DNA of 64,000 nucleotides from Temnopleurus reevesii (GCA_036244855.1 BQKZ01000948.1:1-64000); one strand, 5' to 3'; numbered from the stretch's first letter, positions 24,101 to 37,014 are shown. The notes: generated from the letters alone by a model not told the origin. Numbers and translations: made by a program.

Positions 24101-25188
24101 AGGTATGGTCACACCGGCCGAGCGGAGCCTTGGCGGTCCTTTAGCGGAGACAAAAATTCATTACCGCTCGTAACCGTTCACCATCGCTAAACATACGTTG
24201 GCATCCACTAGTGCACTGATGGATCAGCTCTCCAATCTGTCATGGTCCCTAGTTCCGCTCCAAAATGCAACAGGTTTTGAGCCGCACAAAAGATTCCAAG
24301 CGATAAGGAGAGGGCAATTTCCGCTCTGGCAAAGTTCACCACCGCTGAAACACCGCCCAGGCACCGCTAGACGCAAGTTCGTGGCCGCTTGAATCCGCTC
24401 GGTCAACGCAGAGCGACATCATGCACATGCGTGCTTTGGTTCACCAGAAGTTTAATTCAAAAGCCATGCCCCACTTTGGGCCGTCTTTGAGAAGATGATT
24501 CTGTACATTGGTTAGGGTCTTATATAGGGATCCGAGGATTGCATGGAATTTTATTCTTTGAATTCCATTGTGTGAGGTAGACTGCGTAGCGCCTGGGAAA
24601 TATTCCAGCTGCCACGACAGTGCATTCACACAAAAGGATTTTAAAGTGATTAAAATTCCGTTGTGCTATATGCGATTGCTTTGTTGTTTGGGTCTCAGTG
24701 GGAAGCAATGCAGATTTCTGCGTTGGCCTAGCGGATCCAAGCGTCCACCAACCACCGTCTAGCGGTACCAGGGCAGTTTTGGAGCGGCCATGAACTTTCC
24801 CAGAGCGGTAAGTCCCCTCGCTTCTTTCCGCTCGCAATATTTTGTGCAGCTAAAAACTTTCAGAGCGGTAGGAGGGACAATAAGCGGTGGTCGAGCAGAA
24901 ACCTGCGTTGACTTAGCGGAGGCGAACTTATGTTAAACGGCGGTGAACGGTTACGAGCGGTGATTAATTCTTGTCACCGCCCAGGACAGCTATTTAGCAC
25001 CGCCCATCCGATATGACCATGCAGGCTATAGAAAAAGCGGTGTTAGATGGGCGGAGGTAAGCGTTTTACAAAAGAGATCAATTGTTCTACCCACTTTGTG
25101 AGCGGTGACGAGCGATGCCGAAATTAAATCCCCAATTCCTTCCGCTAAAGGACCGCTAAAGCTCCGCTCGGCCGGTGTGACCACACCT
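24101..25188. mobile_element. 1.09-kb fold-back element with complex nested inverted repeats
   Basis: The termini AGGTATGGTCACACCGGCCG and GGCCGGTGTGACCACACCT pair and are flanked by TAA and TTA. Inner arms also pair: ACCGCTCGTAACCGTTCACC (about 24164) with its complement near 24940, and TTCCGCTCCAAAAT (about 24253) with TTTTGGAGCGG (about 24777). A short GCGGT/ACCGC motif recurs throughout. The element is much GC-richer than its surroundings and has no convincing transposase frame, so it is non-autonomous. Confidence 0.85.
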
Positions 25189-25930
25189 TTATTGACAAAA
25201 TAACAATGCTAGCAATAGTTATGACTTATTTTAGTATTTTCTTTTCTGTGTTTTCATATATGCTCTTCGGCAGGGCCATCTTGCAAAACTGGCCATGCAA
25301 TGTGGCATGAACGAGAATACCCTGTCCTTTAAAGAAAACGTGAATGAATAAATAACATTGTGCACAAAATAATCAACATTCAAGACACTCTATTGTGAGA
25401 AATTATCGTTTATTCTCGCAAGACCCCCAAAACGTACATTCATACATGAAGGAAGATAAAAAGAAAATACCACTAGATTGTGATTAACATATTTACGACC
25501 ACAAACTTCATTTATATTATGCTTGGCTAGCAATCATAAGCGTGAAACCTTCTATAGATTCGTCTGTACACTACACATATTGAAATGTTTTAATTCTACC
25601 ACTGTCATACTCACCAAGTCGCTTCCTTTTGAAAAATCGATTTTAGGCGTCGTTACGGAAACTCCCCAGTCCTATTAACGTCAAAGGTTAAATAGACATA
25701 CCGTATTGCTTTATACGACAGCAGCGGGGGAAACACGAAGCGGGGATTATAAAGATTTCGTTTCGAGTTATTTACATTACCAAGGTTCCTTAACCGGGGG
25801 TCCAAGCTATAACCAAAGTCAAATATTTTGACATGCGTAATAGATTTGGCGCAATCATTTCCCTGATCATCGTCAAGTCGCTGATGGCTTTTTAATCATT
25901 CTAATGAAAGACCTGGTCATTATCGCGTAC
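25189..25930. other. Gene-free stretch
   Basis: AT-rich unique DNA; nothing recognised. Confidence 0.5.
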
Positions 25931-26378
25931 ACACTTAAAAAATAAAGGTGCAGCATTTCCCCTTTAAAGGTGCAAACAAATACAGCACTGGTAGCACCTG
26001 TTTGGGGTGCAATGCTGCACATTTTTGATGAGAAATCGGTATGATTTTGTATTCTGAGGAGTGATCAGAGGATTTGAACCTGACCATTCAGGATGTGGGA
26101 TTGTTATGTTGTATCTTATCCGATCGTGCCACGCTTACATGCATAAGCAATGGTGATTTTTAAAATATATCAAGTAATGACTTGATCCAGAAAAAACACA
26201 TTGTCTGCTCGAGGCTGTCAAAAGGTACAATATTGTTCATTTTGGTAGTTTGTACCTTCCATATACCTTTCTTTTGCTGAGCGTATACGGTTTAATGTAC
26301 ACCTTTTCGAGATTTGTCACATATTGCACCTTTTCGAAAAGGTTTGCACCCTTTATGCACCTTTTTTTTCATAGTGTT
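25931..26378. mobile_element. Inverted-terminus element with internal tRNA-like sequence, copy A
   Basis: About 448 bp. It starts ACACTTAAAAAATAAAGGTG and ends in a near complement (GCACCTTTTTTTTCATAGTG). GGTGCA/TGCACC motifs repeat near both ends. On the minus strand at about 26061-26137 there is a tRNA-like stretch with B box GGTTCAAATCC and an A-box-like TGGCACGATCGGATAAGA. A second copy lies at 32841-33284. Confidence 0.7.
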
Positions 26379-29300
26379 TATCTACAGACATAGAAATCAG
26401 TGGTTGACGTAGACTTGCCTGCGTGTAAAAAAAACCCCCAACAGATTAAGAGTGTTGTAGTTGTGGGTGTCCCTCATGATGTCATGATAAAATGAGATTG
26501 AATTCATATATAATGTTTAAATTGTTTTCCATAATTCCTCTATTTTCCTTTCTGGACACGTCCTGAGAGTTTTTGTTTTTACATAACAGAGTGCGCATGG
26601 AATTAAAAGTATTGAAGAATGATATCATATTTACAGCTGACTGAAATGATGATGCTTACAATAAGAGTTTTAAGAACCAAAAAACGCGTGCGCTGGTACT
26701 CTTCCTTTAAAAGATATGCAAGATTTCCCATGGGTCAATGCACATATTTGAGCCTTATGAAATGGAGGATCAAGCAAATTATTTAAAAATAAACTAAACT
26801 GGAATCAATTTGAGCTGTGTAATTACGATCAAGTCTAATCCATCAAAGTTTTCAGTCTACATTCGACATGAATACACCAAGATTATTGACTTGAAATGTC
26901 GAAAGTAATAAATGGGTATATTTTCAGAATATTTTGTTTAGAGAAAAAAAATGTTTCTACTCAATTACATTAGGGAGGGGGAGTGAGGGTGGGGGGAACT
27001 GGTGGTCGAAATAATATTTTCAGTCCAACTGGTGAGCGTACGCATACACCGACAGGTTGGACCCCACTCATTCGTATTCGTGTGTGTACTGCGATGGTGG
27101 GAAAGACCGAGAAAGAGAGAGAATAAGAGAGAATAATTGGCGCATTAAAACCAAACACTCTGGATGCTGTACGTCGGTTTTGTGGTACTCGACCAAAAGC
27201 CGCCTGCATTCCTCTCTCTCAGCCCTCTTCTCCCGATCACCTCCATACACACGCTCGCTGCTCGCTGTACTAAGAAGGTGATTCGTCAGGCTTGATACTT
27301 CTGCTTTTACTTTCTCCTCCTCATTCAACCCTCTCCAGTCATTCTTCCCATTCTCATGCTCTCTGACAGGTCGCTGTGCATGTTTATCACGTCTCATCCT
27401 CAAGTGGAGTCTTTGGAGCACAATGCTCCCTCCTTCATCTTTTTGATTCCGTGCTCGCCAGCATTGGGAGATCAATCCCCATCATCCTTTATCTCATATT
27501 CATCTTTCTCTGACACATTTTCTCGATTTGGTCTATCTCTTCCTACAGCGGGGGATGTGACTTTCAAGCAAAAGTTCGAATTTGGATATCATACATTAGC
27601 TCTGTTCGGATGATAGACAATGATACAGGATATTGATCATTGTTTTGATACTCTTATTAATAACGTTCAATCGTGATATTCGGAAAAATGTTATGACATC
27701 TCGGTTGAGTATCCATACCTCTAATTGTTTGGAAAATCAATTAACATGTCCACATAGGAGCAATCACTGTAGCTCGGTAAGTTCTGTAAAACAAGTTGCT
27801 TTATATTAATATATATTTTGTGTAAATATGGTGCTCCGTACACTTTATGAAAATTGATGGAGGTAATACAGATATTTATAAACATTCAGTTCAATTAGTC
27901 GTTAATCAATGTTGTTCCAGAAATCACACAAAACTTAATAACTTTGACGAAAACCACATTGAAACCACAAATAAGACTCAATGAGAGAAGGAGAATATTA
28001 TGAAGCCGCTGACATCGACTAGTAAACAAAAGTGGTGCGTTTATTTTGTTACATTTAACCAACGGCTGCTTTAGCTATGTTATCATCTGCAAACTACATG
28101 TCGAAAACAAAAACGATTACACTTCAATATTTATATGGTCCGATGATGCATTGTAATGTTGGTTTTAAAGAAAAAACTCCTTATTTGCCAAGTCTTTTTT
28201 TACTTGGCAGGTGTGCAAAACCGCTTTTGACAAAAACGAGGAAAAATGAGATAAAATGTGGCAAATTTTGTGGTTATGTTATGGTTTTATCGATTACTTT
28301 GATAAGATAAGTCAGAGACAACATAAAATGAATTTCCTAATAGATATTGTCATTTTGAATGTACTGATGCACACTGCAGCCAGATCGCGTTTCGAGGCTT
28401 TTATGTCCATATCGCTCACTTTATATAGTCAAAACGCGCCAGTTAATAAATATTGCAAGAACTTTTTTCCCTATGGCTTTAAAGAGATTTGTCGTCATGA
28501 AACGTCTCTGTGTCTTGTGCACTTTTCTTGAGACGGACAAGAATTAGCTCGGTCGTAGTACTAATAAGAAATGACAAATGGATTTATTGAAAATATAGAA
28601 ATGAAATTAAAGCTCTGAAGAGGACTGCCGATGAATACATACGTTTGTTTACGGGATACAATGTAATGCGTCGTTAAATGTCAGGATTATTTATATCATT
28701 GATAAAGTTTATGAGAAACGTTAGGACGTGCGTTTAAAAAAAAGAGGATACAGCTGATCAAGTATTGCGATGGCAGATATTAGTCATTGATTAAAATGAG
28801 TATTATTATCGACCTGTTCAGCTCACAAGTAAGTTTGATATTTTGTACAGGCAGAATTTTAGTAAAATATGTAATGATGGCTCCATGAAACTATAATAGT
28901 GGATACTAATTAAATTAATAATCTACCGAATTACTTATAAGATATGGTAATGTAAGCCTGTATGGTGAAATTATGAAGAATATGTTATGTTAATTGACTA
29001 AATATATTGCACACATTCTGACAAATATTGCCGAAGGTGAGTCAAGTGTTCTTTTTAAATCTAAAAGCGAATATATCAACAATCATACTTTACTGTTACG
29101 TAAACACTGAAAAGATAACAAAATAGTGGATCCAGAAAGGGGGGGGGGGCGAGGGGGCCGCGGTCACCTCTATTGGCGATGTCGAGGGGCCGTCTCTACA
29201 AACCACATCTCTTTTGTTTATTGAGGACCAATTTTTGCTTGTCAACTCGCGGCGGCAGAAAGTATTGTACAAGTTTTTTTGTTTGTCTGAAATTTTCTGG

Positions 29301-29941
29301 AGCCTCTATTGGAAAATCCTCGATCTGCCCCTGTACTGTGTCCTAATTTCCTTAATAAAAACACAGCATTTTGGGAGTAATCTTTTTACGTTGAACTCAA
29401 CTATCATCTATGCATCAACTAAACTATGTCAACCAGCCTCGTCCGGTGCCTTATTTCAGACTCTATATTTTGATAAAAACAAAAGCATTACTTTAAAGAA
29501 AATCACTTCAAAGTAATATTATTACACAGTACTGTCGCACTTCGTAGACATTATGATGCGCCAGTATATATATCTTTTTCGGGTCTCTTTCACCCGCATT
29601 ACTTAATATCATGCTATTTGTATTTTGATTAATACATATGTTCGTTCAGAATTTTGGTTCCTTTATTCATTATTCTTTGTGATATACATATTATGAAAAA
29701 CATAAATTAATTAACTAAATCCCATTTCATAGTCATCTACCATGTATTGATTGACTTCCATTTCATTCATTACATCAATTTACAAAAATAGTTACAATGA
29801 AAATTTCCCAGCATTTAACCATTTGCCCAATATTATTGGTTACCATAGCAACAACGTGCAGCATAGATACTTAAAGTTATATTACCCTAGCCCAGGAGAG
29901 AGATAGAAAGAGATATATATAGAAATAGGGATAGAGAGAGA

Positions 29942-29978
<37 letters not shown>

Positions 29979-32290
29979 GGGGGAGGGAAAGGGGGGGGGG
30001 GGGGTAGGAAATGATAGAACATGGAGAGAGATGAGGGAGGAGGACTGGTAATAAAGGTCACTACAATGATTATTATATTTGTAGACATTAAACGCAATAA
30101 GCGTAATGAATAATGGATGCATATCATTAGTTTTGACAGCAATTGAAAGCAAGGCGTGCATACCTAACGTTTAATTAAACACGGATAAGAGAATGAAAAA
30201 GGAGTAAATTGATATACCAGTCGCACTCCCCTTTGACACCTTAACAGCTCTCGCTATAATCAGGATAATAATTTCTAGATCAACATTAATCTAAAGGTTC
30301 CATCACACTTTTGAGGTTATACCTGACATTATCCCAACGTTCATAAAATTTGGAAAACGCTCCAAGAAATCATAAAAAACGGAGAGAAGACGCTTGATCG
30401 ATGTTGAAGGCGGTTGGCGTCGGCTACGCGTTTTTCCTGCAGATTTCTGCTTCAAGGGTGTGTTCTTTATGGTTAATGAACGCTAGGTATAAGTTGAATT
30501 TAAAAAAGTGTGATTGGACCTTTAGCTTGCTATGCATAGACATTTCCCCTTCCAGTACTATTCATCTATTATTAACCATCTCATATACTACCAAATTCAT
30601 TCCACGGGTCAACCCCGCTAGACGGGCTACGTTGCAAAACAAATATAAACACTGCCACTGTCATGATCTTCTTTCGCAATACGATTATATGTATTTCAAG
30701 TATTGTCCATGAATTAATATTTTACGACAAATTCAGTATTGTCCATGAAATTATATTTTACTAAAAAATTGAATATAATCTTTTTTTTTAGCAGCAGTGC
30801 GACTTTCAATTGATGTCTGACCTTCGTCAAGTCTCAATATTAATGAAATAACCATATTTGCGATACCGCATTGATACAAATGAAGAGTGCACATATTAAT
30901 CAAGAGATAACTAGTCTTTCTAGAACTGCCTTTATTTTATTGTTAAACAATTGATTTGATGAAGCGATCGATTCATACAAACAGTGTTGCAGGGTTCGAG
31001 GGGGATATCGATCTAAGCATAAGTTTGCAGTAATATTGAGTGTGTTTGGTTTGGGCTTTGAAATCAAATATTAATACCATTGACTTTGATGAGGACAAAA
31101 ACTAGGTTATGAGACCATGATTCTTACGCTCATATAGTGACCTGTGACGTCTTTCATAATAGACAATGATATGCTACATTACCAATTGTTTGTCACAACA
31201 TAATAGTCTGCATCTTACTGGCATCAGTGAATTCGAAGGGAAAATTGCAATCAAACACCTCATTTTTAAACTTAATTACCCCAGTCCCGCTTATACGGTG
31301 AACAGTCTGCTAGACATTTTCTGATGTACAGTATTATACCATGGAACAGGACAATAAAGATTAACCGGAAAACAGTTGGTGTGCCGTATCACACTGGGAA
31401 ACATCCACTAAACACCGGCTTAACAGCAGCTAAACACCTGATCCGTGTAAATGTGGTGTAAATTCATATCAGACTCAATTTTCAAGCGTCTGAAAACCAT
31501 GCCTTTAATTGTGAAATCAGAATCAGAATAACATGATGAATGATCACAGCATCAATTCGCTTGTCATTTCCATCTTTATATGTTGGTAGATGCGGTATTG
31601 TTACTGAGCATCGCGAAATTGTTACCGATATAAATGATAAAGGTTTTACCATGACAACGACCCTCATAATGATCAATTACAAAACATTTGGTACTCCATC
31701 AAAACAAAAGGCCTTTCAACTGCTGCGGAATATATCATTTTTTGGTTTCCATTTCTATATTTGTCAATGTTCTATTTTCGATGATGTTTTGTGTTGAAAC
31801 ATTGATTGAATATTATGATCAGTTGAAAGAACATTCAGGCTGTTTGTTGCACATTCTAATTGGTTATTCTTATGCCTCATGTCTCCTATTTTAACCGGTA
31901 TGTAATCGAATCGGAAATAAGATACCCTCTTTTATTGGCTAAATATGTTTTACCCAGCATTGTTTTAAATGACATATATATATTTTTTTTTAAAGTAACG
32001 AGTCTAATTTATTCATTACTATATAATGGCTTAATGCTGTTTTCGGGAATGGAACCGAATTCACGGACTTTAACGGGTTTAACGGTCGCAATCCGAAGGT
32101 TGATTTTCCATAAGACGTAAAATATCATTCTAGAAATAACGAAATAATGAAAGAGTAAATAAAATATGTTTAAACCATAAACATACCATATATATATACA
32201 TATACTCTGGAATAAATCCTTTTTTCACATCTAAAGTAGATGAACATGTTTCTCAGCGGCTATACCAATACGTTATGTGTTATATTCACT
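26379..32290. other. Long gene-free stretch
   Basis: It contains a C/T-rich, GC-richer patch (about 26970-27600) with overlapping open frames on both strands but no domain match, a G run near 29140, and a GA/G-rich microsatellite at 29897-30005. The rest is AT-rich unique DNA. Confidence 0.5.
29897..30005. repeat. GA microsatellite ending in a G-rich run
   Basis: (GA)n with GATAGA variants, followed by GGGAGGGAAAGGGGG and a longer G run. Confidence 0.95.
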
Positions 32291-33142
32291 TAGGCTTTAT
32301 TTGGACACTGGTGGCATGGCGGATGATTCTCGTTGATTTTCCTGCTGTTTTAAACAAATCTTTGACAGTGTGTACCACAATAAAGCATAAATATTTATCT
32401 AGAGTGATCAAAAGTCACTATACATTTAGGAATAAAGGTGCAACAGAGGCGCAAACAAATGCAACACCGGGAGTCCCTTTTTGCTTCAATATAGCATTTT
32501 TATAGGTATGATGTTACATTCTGCAGTGCTCAGAAGATTCGAACCCGTGCCTTTAAGGATGTGTGATTTCTTGGTTCTAGCTTATCCGATTGTTCCACGC
32601 TTCCATGCATAGACAATGGCGAATTTAAAAAATATCAAACAACGAATAAACGACACAACATAGTGTTCGCTTGATTCTGTCAAAAGGTACAACATTGCAC
32701 CGTTTTTTTTTTNTAGGCTTTATTTGGACACTGGTGGCATGGCGGATGATTCTCGTCTATTTTCTTGCTGTTTTAAAACAAATCTTTGACAGGGCGTACC
32801 ACAATAAGGCATAAATATTTATCTTAGAGTGATTAAAAGTCACTATATATTTAGGAATAAAGGTGCAACAGAGGCGCAAACAAATGCAACACCGGGAGCA
32901 CCTTTTTGCTTCAATATAGCATTTTTATAGGTATGATGTTACGTTCTGCGAAGTGTTCAAAGGATTCGAACCCGTGCCTCTGAGGATGTTTGATTTCTGG
33001 GTTCTAGCTTATCCGATTGTGCCGCGCTTCAATACATGAACGATGACGACTGTATTTTAAAGATATCAAACAAAGATATCCACAACATAACACAGTGTCC
33101 TCTTGATGCTGACAAAAGGTTCAATATTGCACCATTTTCAGT
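32291..33142. repeat. 422-bp direct duplication separated by an N
   Basis: A segment starting TAGGCTTTATTTGGACACTG occurs at 32291-32712 and again from 32714, separated by one N at 32713. The copies differ by scattered substitutions and small indels, as expected of two haplotypes or an old duplication. Confidence 0.9.
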
Positions 33143-33284
33143 ATTTTCCACCAGTTATGTCCTATTTTTCTCTATCACTGCGTGTACACAAAATATTGCA
33201 ATACCGCACTTTTTGGAGTCTTGGCGCAGATTGCACCTTTTTGCAAAGGTTTTAATATTTTGTGCACCCTTTATTCTTAGTGTG
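32841..33284. mobile_element. Inverted-terminus element with internal tRNA-like sequence, copy B
   Basis: It runs from CACTATATATTTAGGAATAA to ACCCTTTATTCTTAGTGTG, matching copy A in layout. The internal tRNA-like stretch on the minus strand (about 32951-33033) has a consensus B box, GGGTTCGAATCC. A 3'-truncated second copy (about 32416-32712) lies in the duplicated segment just upstream. Confidence 0.7.
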
Positions 33285-34785
33285 TATTGATTATTTCTAC
33301 ATCCCTATATTACCTGTCTTTTGTTACACAAAACGCAACTTTTATATCCTTTCTTTACGGGAAATGGACGCCTAATTCATTATCATGCGATAATTTTCAT
33401 TCACATTCAATGCATGGCTTTGACCAAAAAAAAAAAGAAACGATGTTGAGATAATCTGAAATTAATTTGACGGTGGATTGAGTGTTAATTTCTTCCTTTC
33501 CGGTAGACGCAACTGATTATGGAGATTCGTTTTCCAAAATGTCCCCAAATAAAATGGCGTGACTCCATGTATTACCGTTCGAAGGATATGAGGTGACTGG
33601 AGACCTAGTCAAATTGAGGTGCACGCAGGGGTAATACGATACAACAAAACGTGGTATATCTTCGTATAGGTTTTAACTTGTCTGTTTATAGTATCAAGTT
33701 TTGTTTTTTTACATTATAGCTTTCTACTCGTGTTTTTTTACGATTATACGAGTATATTTGTTTGGAGTGAAACGAACCCTTATCACTTCATACACGGCAC
33801 TGATGATGCCTTCGAATAAGTTTAATGTAATTTTCTTGTAATACCATACATTTGTATCCATTTACAAAAAAAAAAAGAAGAGAAAAAGGCAAAATACATA
33901 GTCTGAGCTGAGTCCCTGGGATTTTCACGGTAGGTTTGTCAATTTCTGCCACCGGTGTTTCCTGGTGATTCCACTTCGTTGCATGCCGATTATCGTTTCT
34001 CCGATCTTGGGCGAGGCCCTGGGAGGAATCTTTCGTTTTATAAAGGCAGGCGCCTTCCGCTGGGGCTGTGTAGGTCTCCCAAGAGATTTCCATCCTCAAG
34101 ATGCTGTCCTTGTCCTGTTTAACCCTTTAACTCCCGAGAAATTTTACTTTCATAGGATATGAACTTTGAATATTTGGCTCGAGCAGATAGCAGTTATTAA
34201 AAACGAAAATTATTACAAAATAATGCGTAATGGAGATTTCTTTATCTGACTGACATCGGGGGATGAGGGATGGGGGATGGGGTCGTTGAATGTGTCAAAA
34301 CAATGGTTGAACGTACTGACATAATTATTATCGTTGTTGGTTCATCGACAGGTTGGCTTTGTTCGCTTCTGTAGTTCTAAAGATTAACTTGTGCCACAAA
34401 TTTGTAATACACTCTAGCTCATTTTCACTCTCCCTCATTGCAAAATATAATGTTAAGTCAATATTTTGTCCCATCATTACCAGATCAATTGGCGCTAGAT
34501 ACAATGTGTTTCTTTCAAAATGTTTAATAAACTGAAAATTAGTTCATTGAAAATACGATTATTCATGATCCACATAAGGGGTTACGACTGATACCTGTAT
34601 AGGTTCAATCCTGGTCAAGACACGAATTTATCTGTTTTGAAATTTTTGAAAAAGGTGTATTTACAAAAAACTTATACAAGAAAATGTACTAATACAGAAG
34701 ACGTAGTAGCTTTGAATATTCTCCATCTGCCTGTTTATAAAAGCTTTGTTTACAATTGTATAATTAAGACGAGTCTTCCGTTTAA
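33285..34785. other. Gene-free stretch with a GC-richer island
   Basis: At about 33895-34140 the sequence is GC-richer and open on both strands: minus 33788-34099 (103 codons) and plus 33965-34162 (65 codons). I do not recognise either product. The rest is AT-rich. Confidence 0.45.
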
Positions 34786-34964
34786 AGGCCCGCGCACACC
34801 AAACACGGCATGACATAACGGCACGGTTTTTACGCGATATCTTGGTTGTTATTGGTCAACGCGCTCTTCCGCGCAAAGGATGTTCAGCAATTGGCCAATC
34901 ACATGGAAGACATCGCGTAAAAACCGTGCCGTGATGCCGTGCCGTGTTTGGTGTGTCCGGGCCT
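34786..34964. mobile_element. MITE family B, copy 1
   Basis: 179 bp flanked by TTA on both sides. The ends are AAGGCCCGCGCACACCAAAC and GTTTGGTGTGTCCGGGCCT. The inner arms contain TAACGGCACGGTTTTTACGC, and the interior GCGCAAAGGATGTT matches the copy at 58832-59015. Confidence 0.92.
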
Positions 34965-36072
34965 TTAGTCCTCCCCTAGCGTTTGTTATCTCTCATTAGC
35001 CGAAGACTTGTTTAATTTGGGAAAGTNTTGTTTAATTTTGGAAAGTTTATATACAACTGCACGGAAGGAGAATTAGTTGCTGGTCAGTGGATTTACTCGT
35101 ATAAAACTTTAGCTTTTTTTTCTTTCTTCATTTTAATCCTCGTACTCCTTTTCCCTTGATTTATCAAAATTCTCTTCTTTATTGCCTCTTACTTGCATTT
35201 GTCTACGAAAGAGGAAATTAGAATGGCGCGCTGATTGTTTGATATAGGTCGGAAAATATTGTTGAACATGCACTGAATGTATTCTGCAAGGCCCAATGTT
35301 ATCCTAATGTATGTAATAACGTGATGATGCATAACGATGAGGAGAAGGCATTGGTATTGGATCTGTGGATGAAGGTTAAATGACATCAGAGATGAATACG
35401 TCTAAAGGCATTCCTTAACAATAGAATATAGTCTCAAAGCAATCTAAGATGGTTGTGATCGCCTTGATATCTTTGAAACTTTGAAACTATAAGAAACATT
35501 ATGTAAAGTATTTCCGTAAAATAAAGTGGGTCATGGAACAATAGATCCATACACCGTGTATTGATCTTTTCGGACACACAAGCCGGTTCTAATTTGAATA
35601 GCATTACAAAGGGGCATTGGATTGGCGCTCGACTTATTTTTCATGAAAATAGAATGTATCATGTGAAGATGAAAAAAGTGTAAAATCTAAATCGGTCCTT
35701 AGTATGTTACCTTGGGTCAACGAAAAGAGCACGATTTTCTCGCCAAAGGTGCCAGGACAAGCTTTTACCGCGTACTGCATATACTTCGTCGTAAACCGGT
35801 AAATGTGCGGCGATACACATTTAAAGTAATAAGGTTAAAACGTTGGTATATGTTGAAGTATACAGGATCAGTACAATTTTAGGATTGTGGAGATACAAAT
35901 TTTAGCCTAATGTATGGAGTTATGAGTATATAATTGGTTAAAGCAGGTAGATTTTTTACTTCAATCCTTTGCAATATTAGTAATTGTCTTTAAACTTATT
36001 CAGTAATGGAAAACACTCAAATATTCAAAATGTACAACAGTATGTAGGCCTATTCAAGCCAATTTATCTTAA
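34965..36072. other. Gene-free stretch with an assembly join and a diverged MITE
   Basis: A 19-bp direct repeat, TTGTTTAATTTGGGAAAGT and its near copy, flanks the N at 35027. About 35497-35662 is a diverged copy of MITE family G (ATAGATCCATACACCGTGTA, AATAGCATTACAAAGGGGC). Nothing else was recognised. Confidence 0.6.
35497..35662. mobile_element. MITE family G, diverged copy 2
   Basis: It shares ATAGCATTACAAAGG, CGACTTATTTTTC and the order of interior blocks with 5127-5305. The left terminus is poorly preserved, so the boundary is approximate. Confidence 0.65.
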
Positions 36073-36202
36073 TGCCCCGGTCACATAGGACCCCGGAAGC
36101 AACACGATTCAACACGACTCGTTGTTCTGAGGCAGTTAACTGTGAATTAACAAAGAGTCGGGGTGAATCGTGTTGCTTCCGGGGACCTATGTGACCAGGG
36201 CT
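36073..36202. mobile_element. Palindromic MITE family A, copy 3
   Basis: About 130 bp. The ends are TGCCCCGGTCACATAGGA and ACCTATGTGACCAGGGCT, with TTA on both sides. The loop reads GAGGCAGTTAACTGTGAATT, the reverse orientation to copies 1, 2 and 5. Confidence 0.92.
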
Positions 36203-36580
36203 TTAGCCTGCATCCAAACGTTCCTGATACTTCCTTGAGCAATTGAGCAATCTGGTCAATGTTTTGTAAAAATATGTCCATCATTTTTGTTTTCATGATG
36301 CATGTAAATTATCAGCAATTGATGCTTTTTTCAACGAACAACTCAAGTCTTATGAAAATTGATGCTTCGAGAGGAACAATAATATATTTTTTTCATACAT
36401 TTCCATCTACTCTTGAAAATAACGGCTTTAACTATTCTCGGAAAAGTAACGCGATGAAACCACAAATGCAGAAAGAATCGACAATGACCATGAACAATTC
36501 ATTATAAGTTGTTTTATATGCCCAAACCGCAACATCACAAAGTAATGAAGACATGAAATATATATATTTTTATTAGAATT

Positions 36581-36583
<3 letters not shown>

Positions 36584-36614
<31 letters not shown>
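36584..36614 (+). repeat. A31 homopolymer
   Basis: 31 consecutive A, preceded by AT-rich sequence. It may be the tail of a retrotransposed copy, but no body or flanking duplication is evident. Confidence 0.9.
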
Positions 36615-36616
<2 letters not shown>

Positions 36617-37014
36617 AGCTAAATGGGCGTTGACCATAGAAAGGAATAGGACAACAATAGACTTGAAAAAGAGCGATGTTGCCTATAGAGATCATTATAG
36701 AGATCGGAGACGAAGATCTTACGCGAGGGTGATGATGCCCATACCTACAAAGGCCTTTCCTAAAACCATCATCTTATGCATCTTCATTCTCAATCCTTTG
36801 AAGAAAGAGGGTCTTATTTTCGCATGGACTAGCATAACGTGATTTGTTTCTACTCAAGTTAGCTCTTGGTATAAGCGTTAAGCTGCTCAGGAGAGCATTG
36901 CATGAATCTTGACGATGTGACATAATAATTATTATTCAAGCGAATGAACTTGAAGTGAACTTTACCCACAAAGGCGAGCACTTCTGATACATAGGTTTGT
37001 TCTCTCCCTATATG

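Noticed and set aside
34566..34625. tRNA-like B box near GGTTCAATCC
   Set aside because: No matching A box at the right distance and no SINE body.
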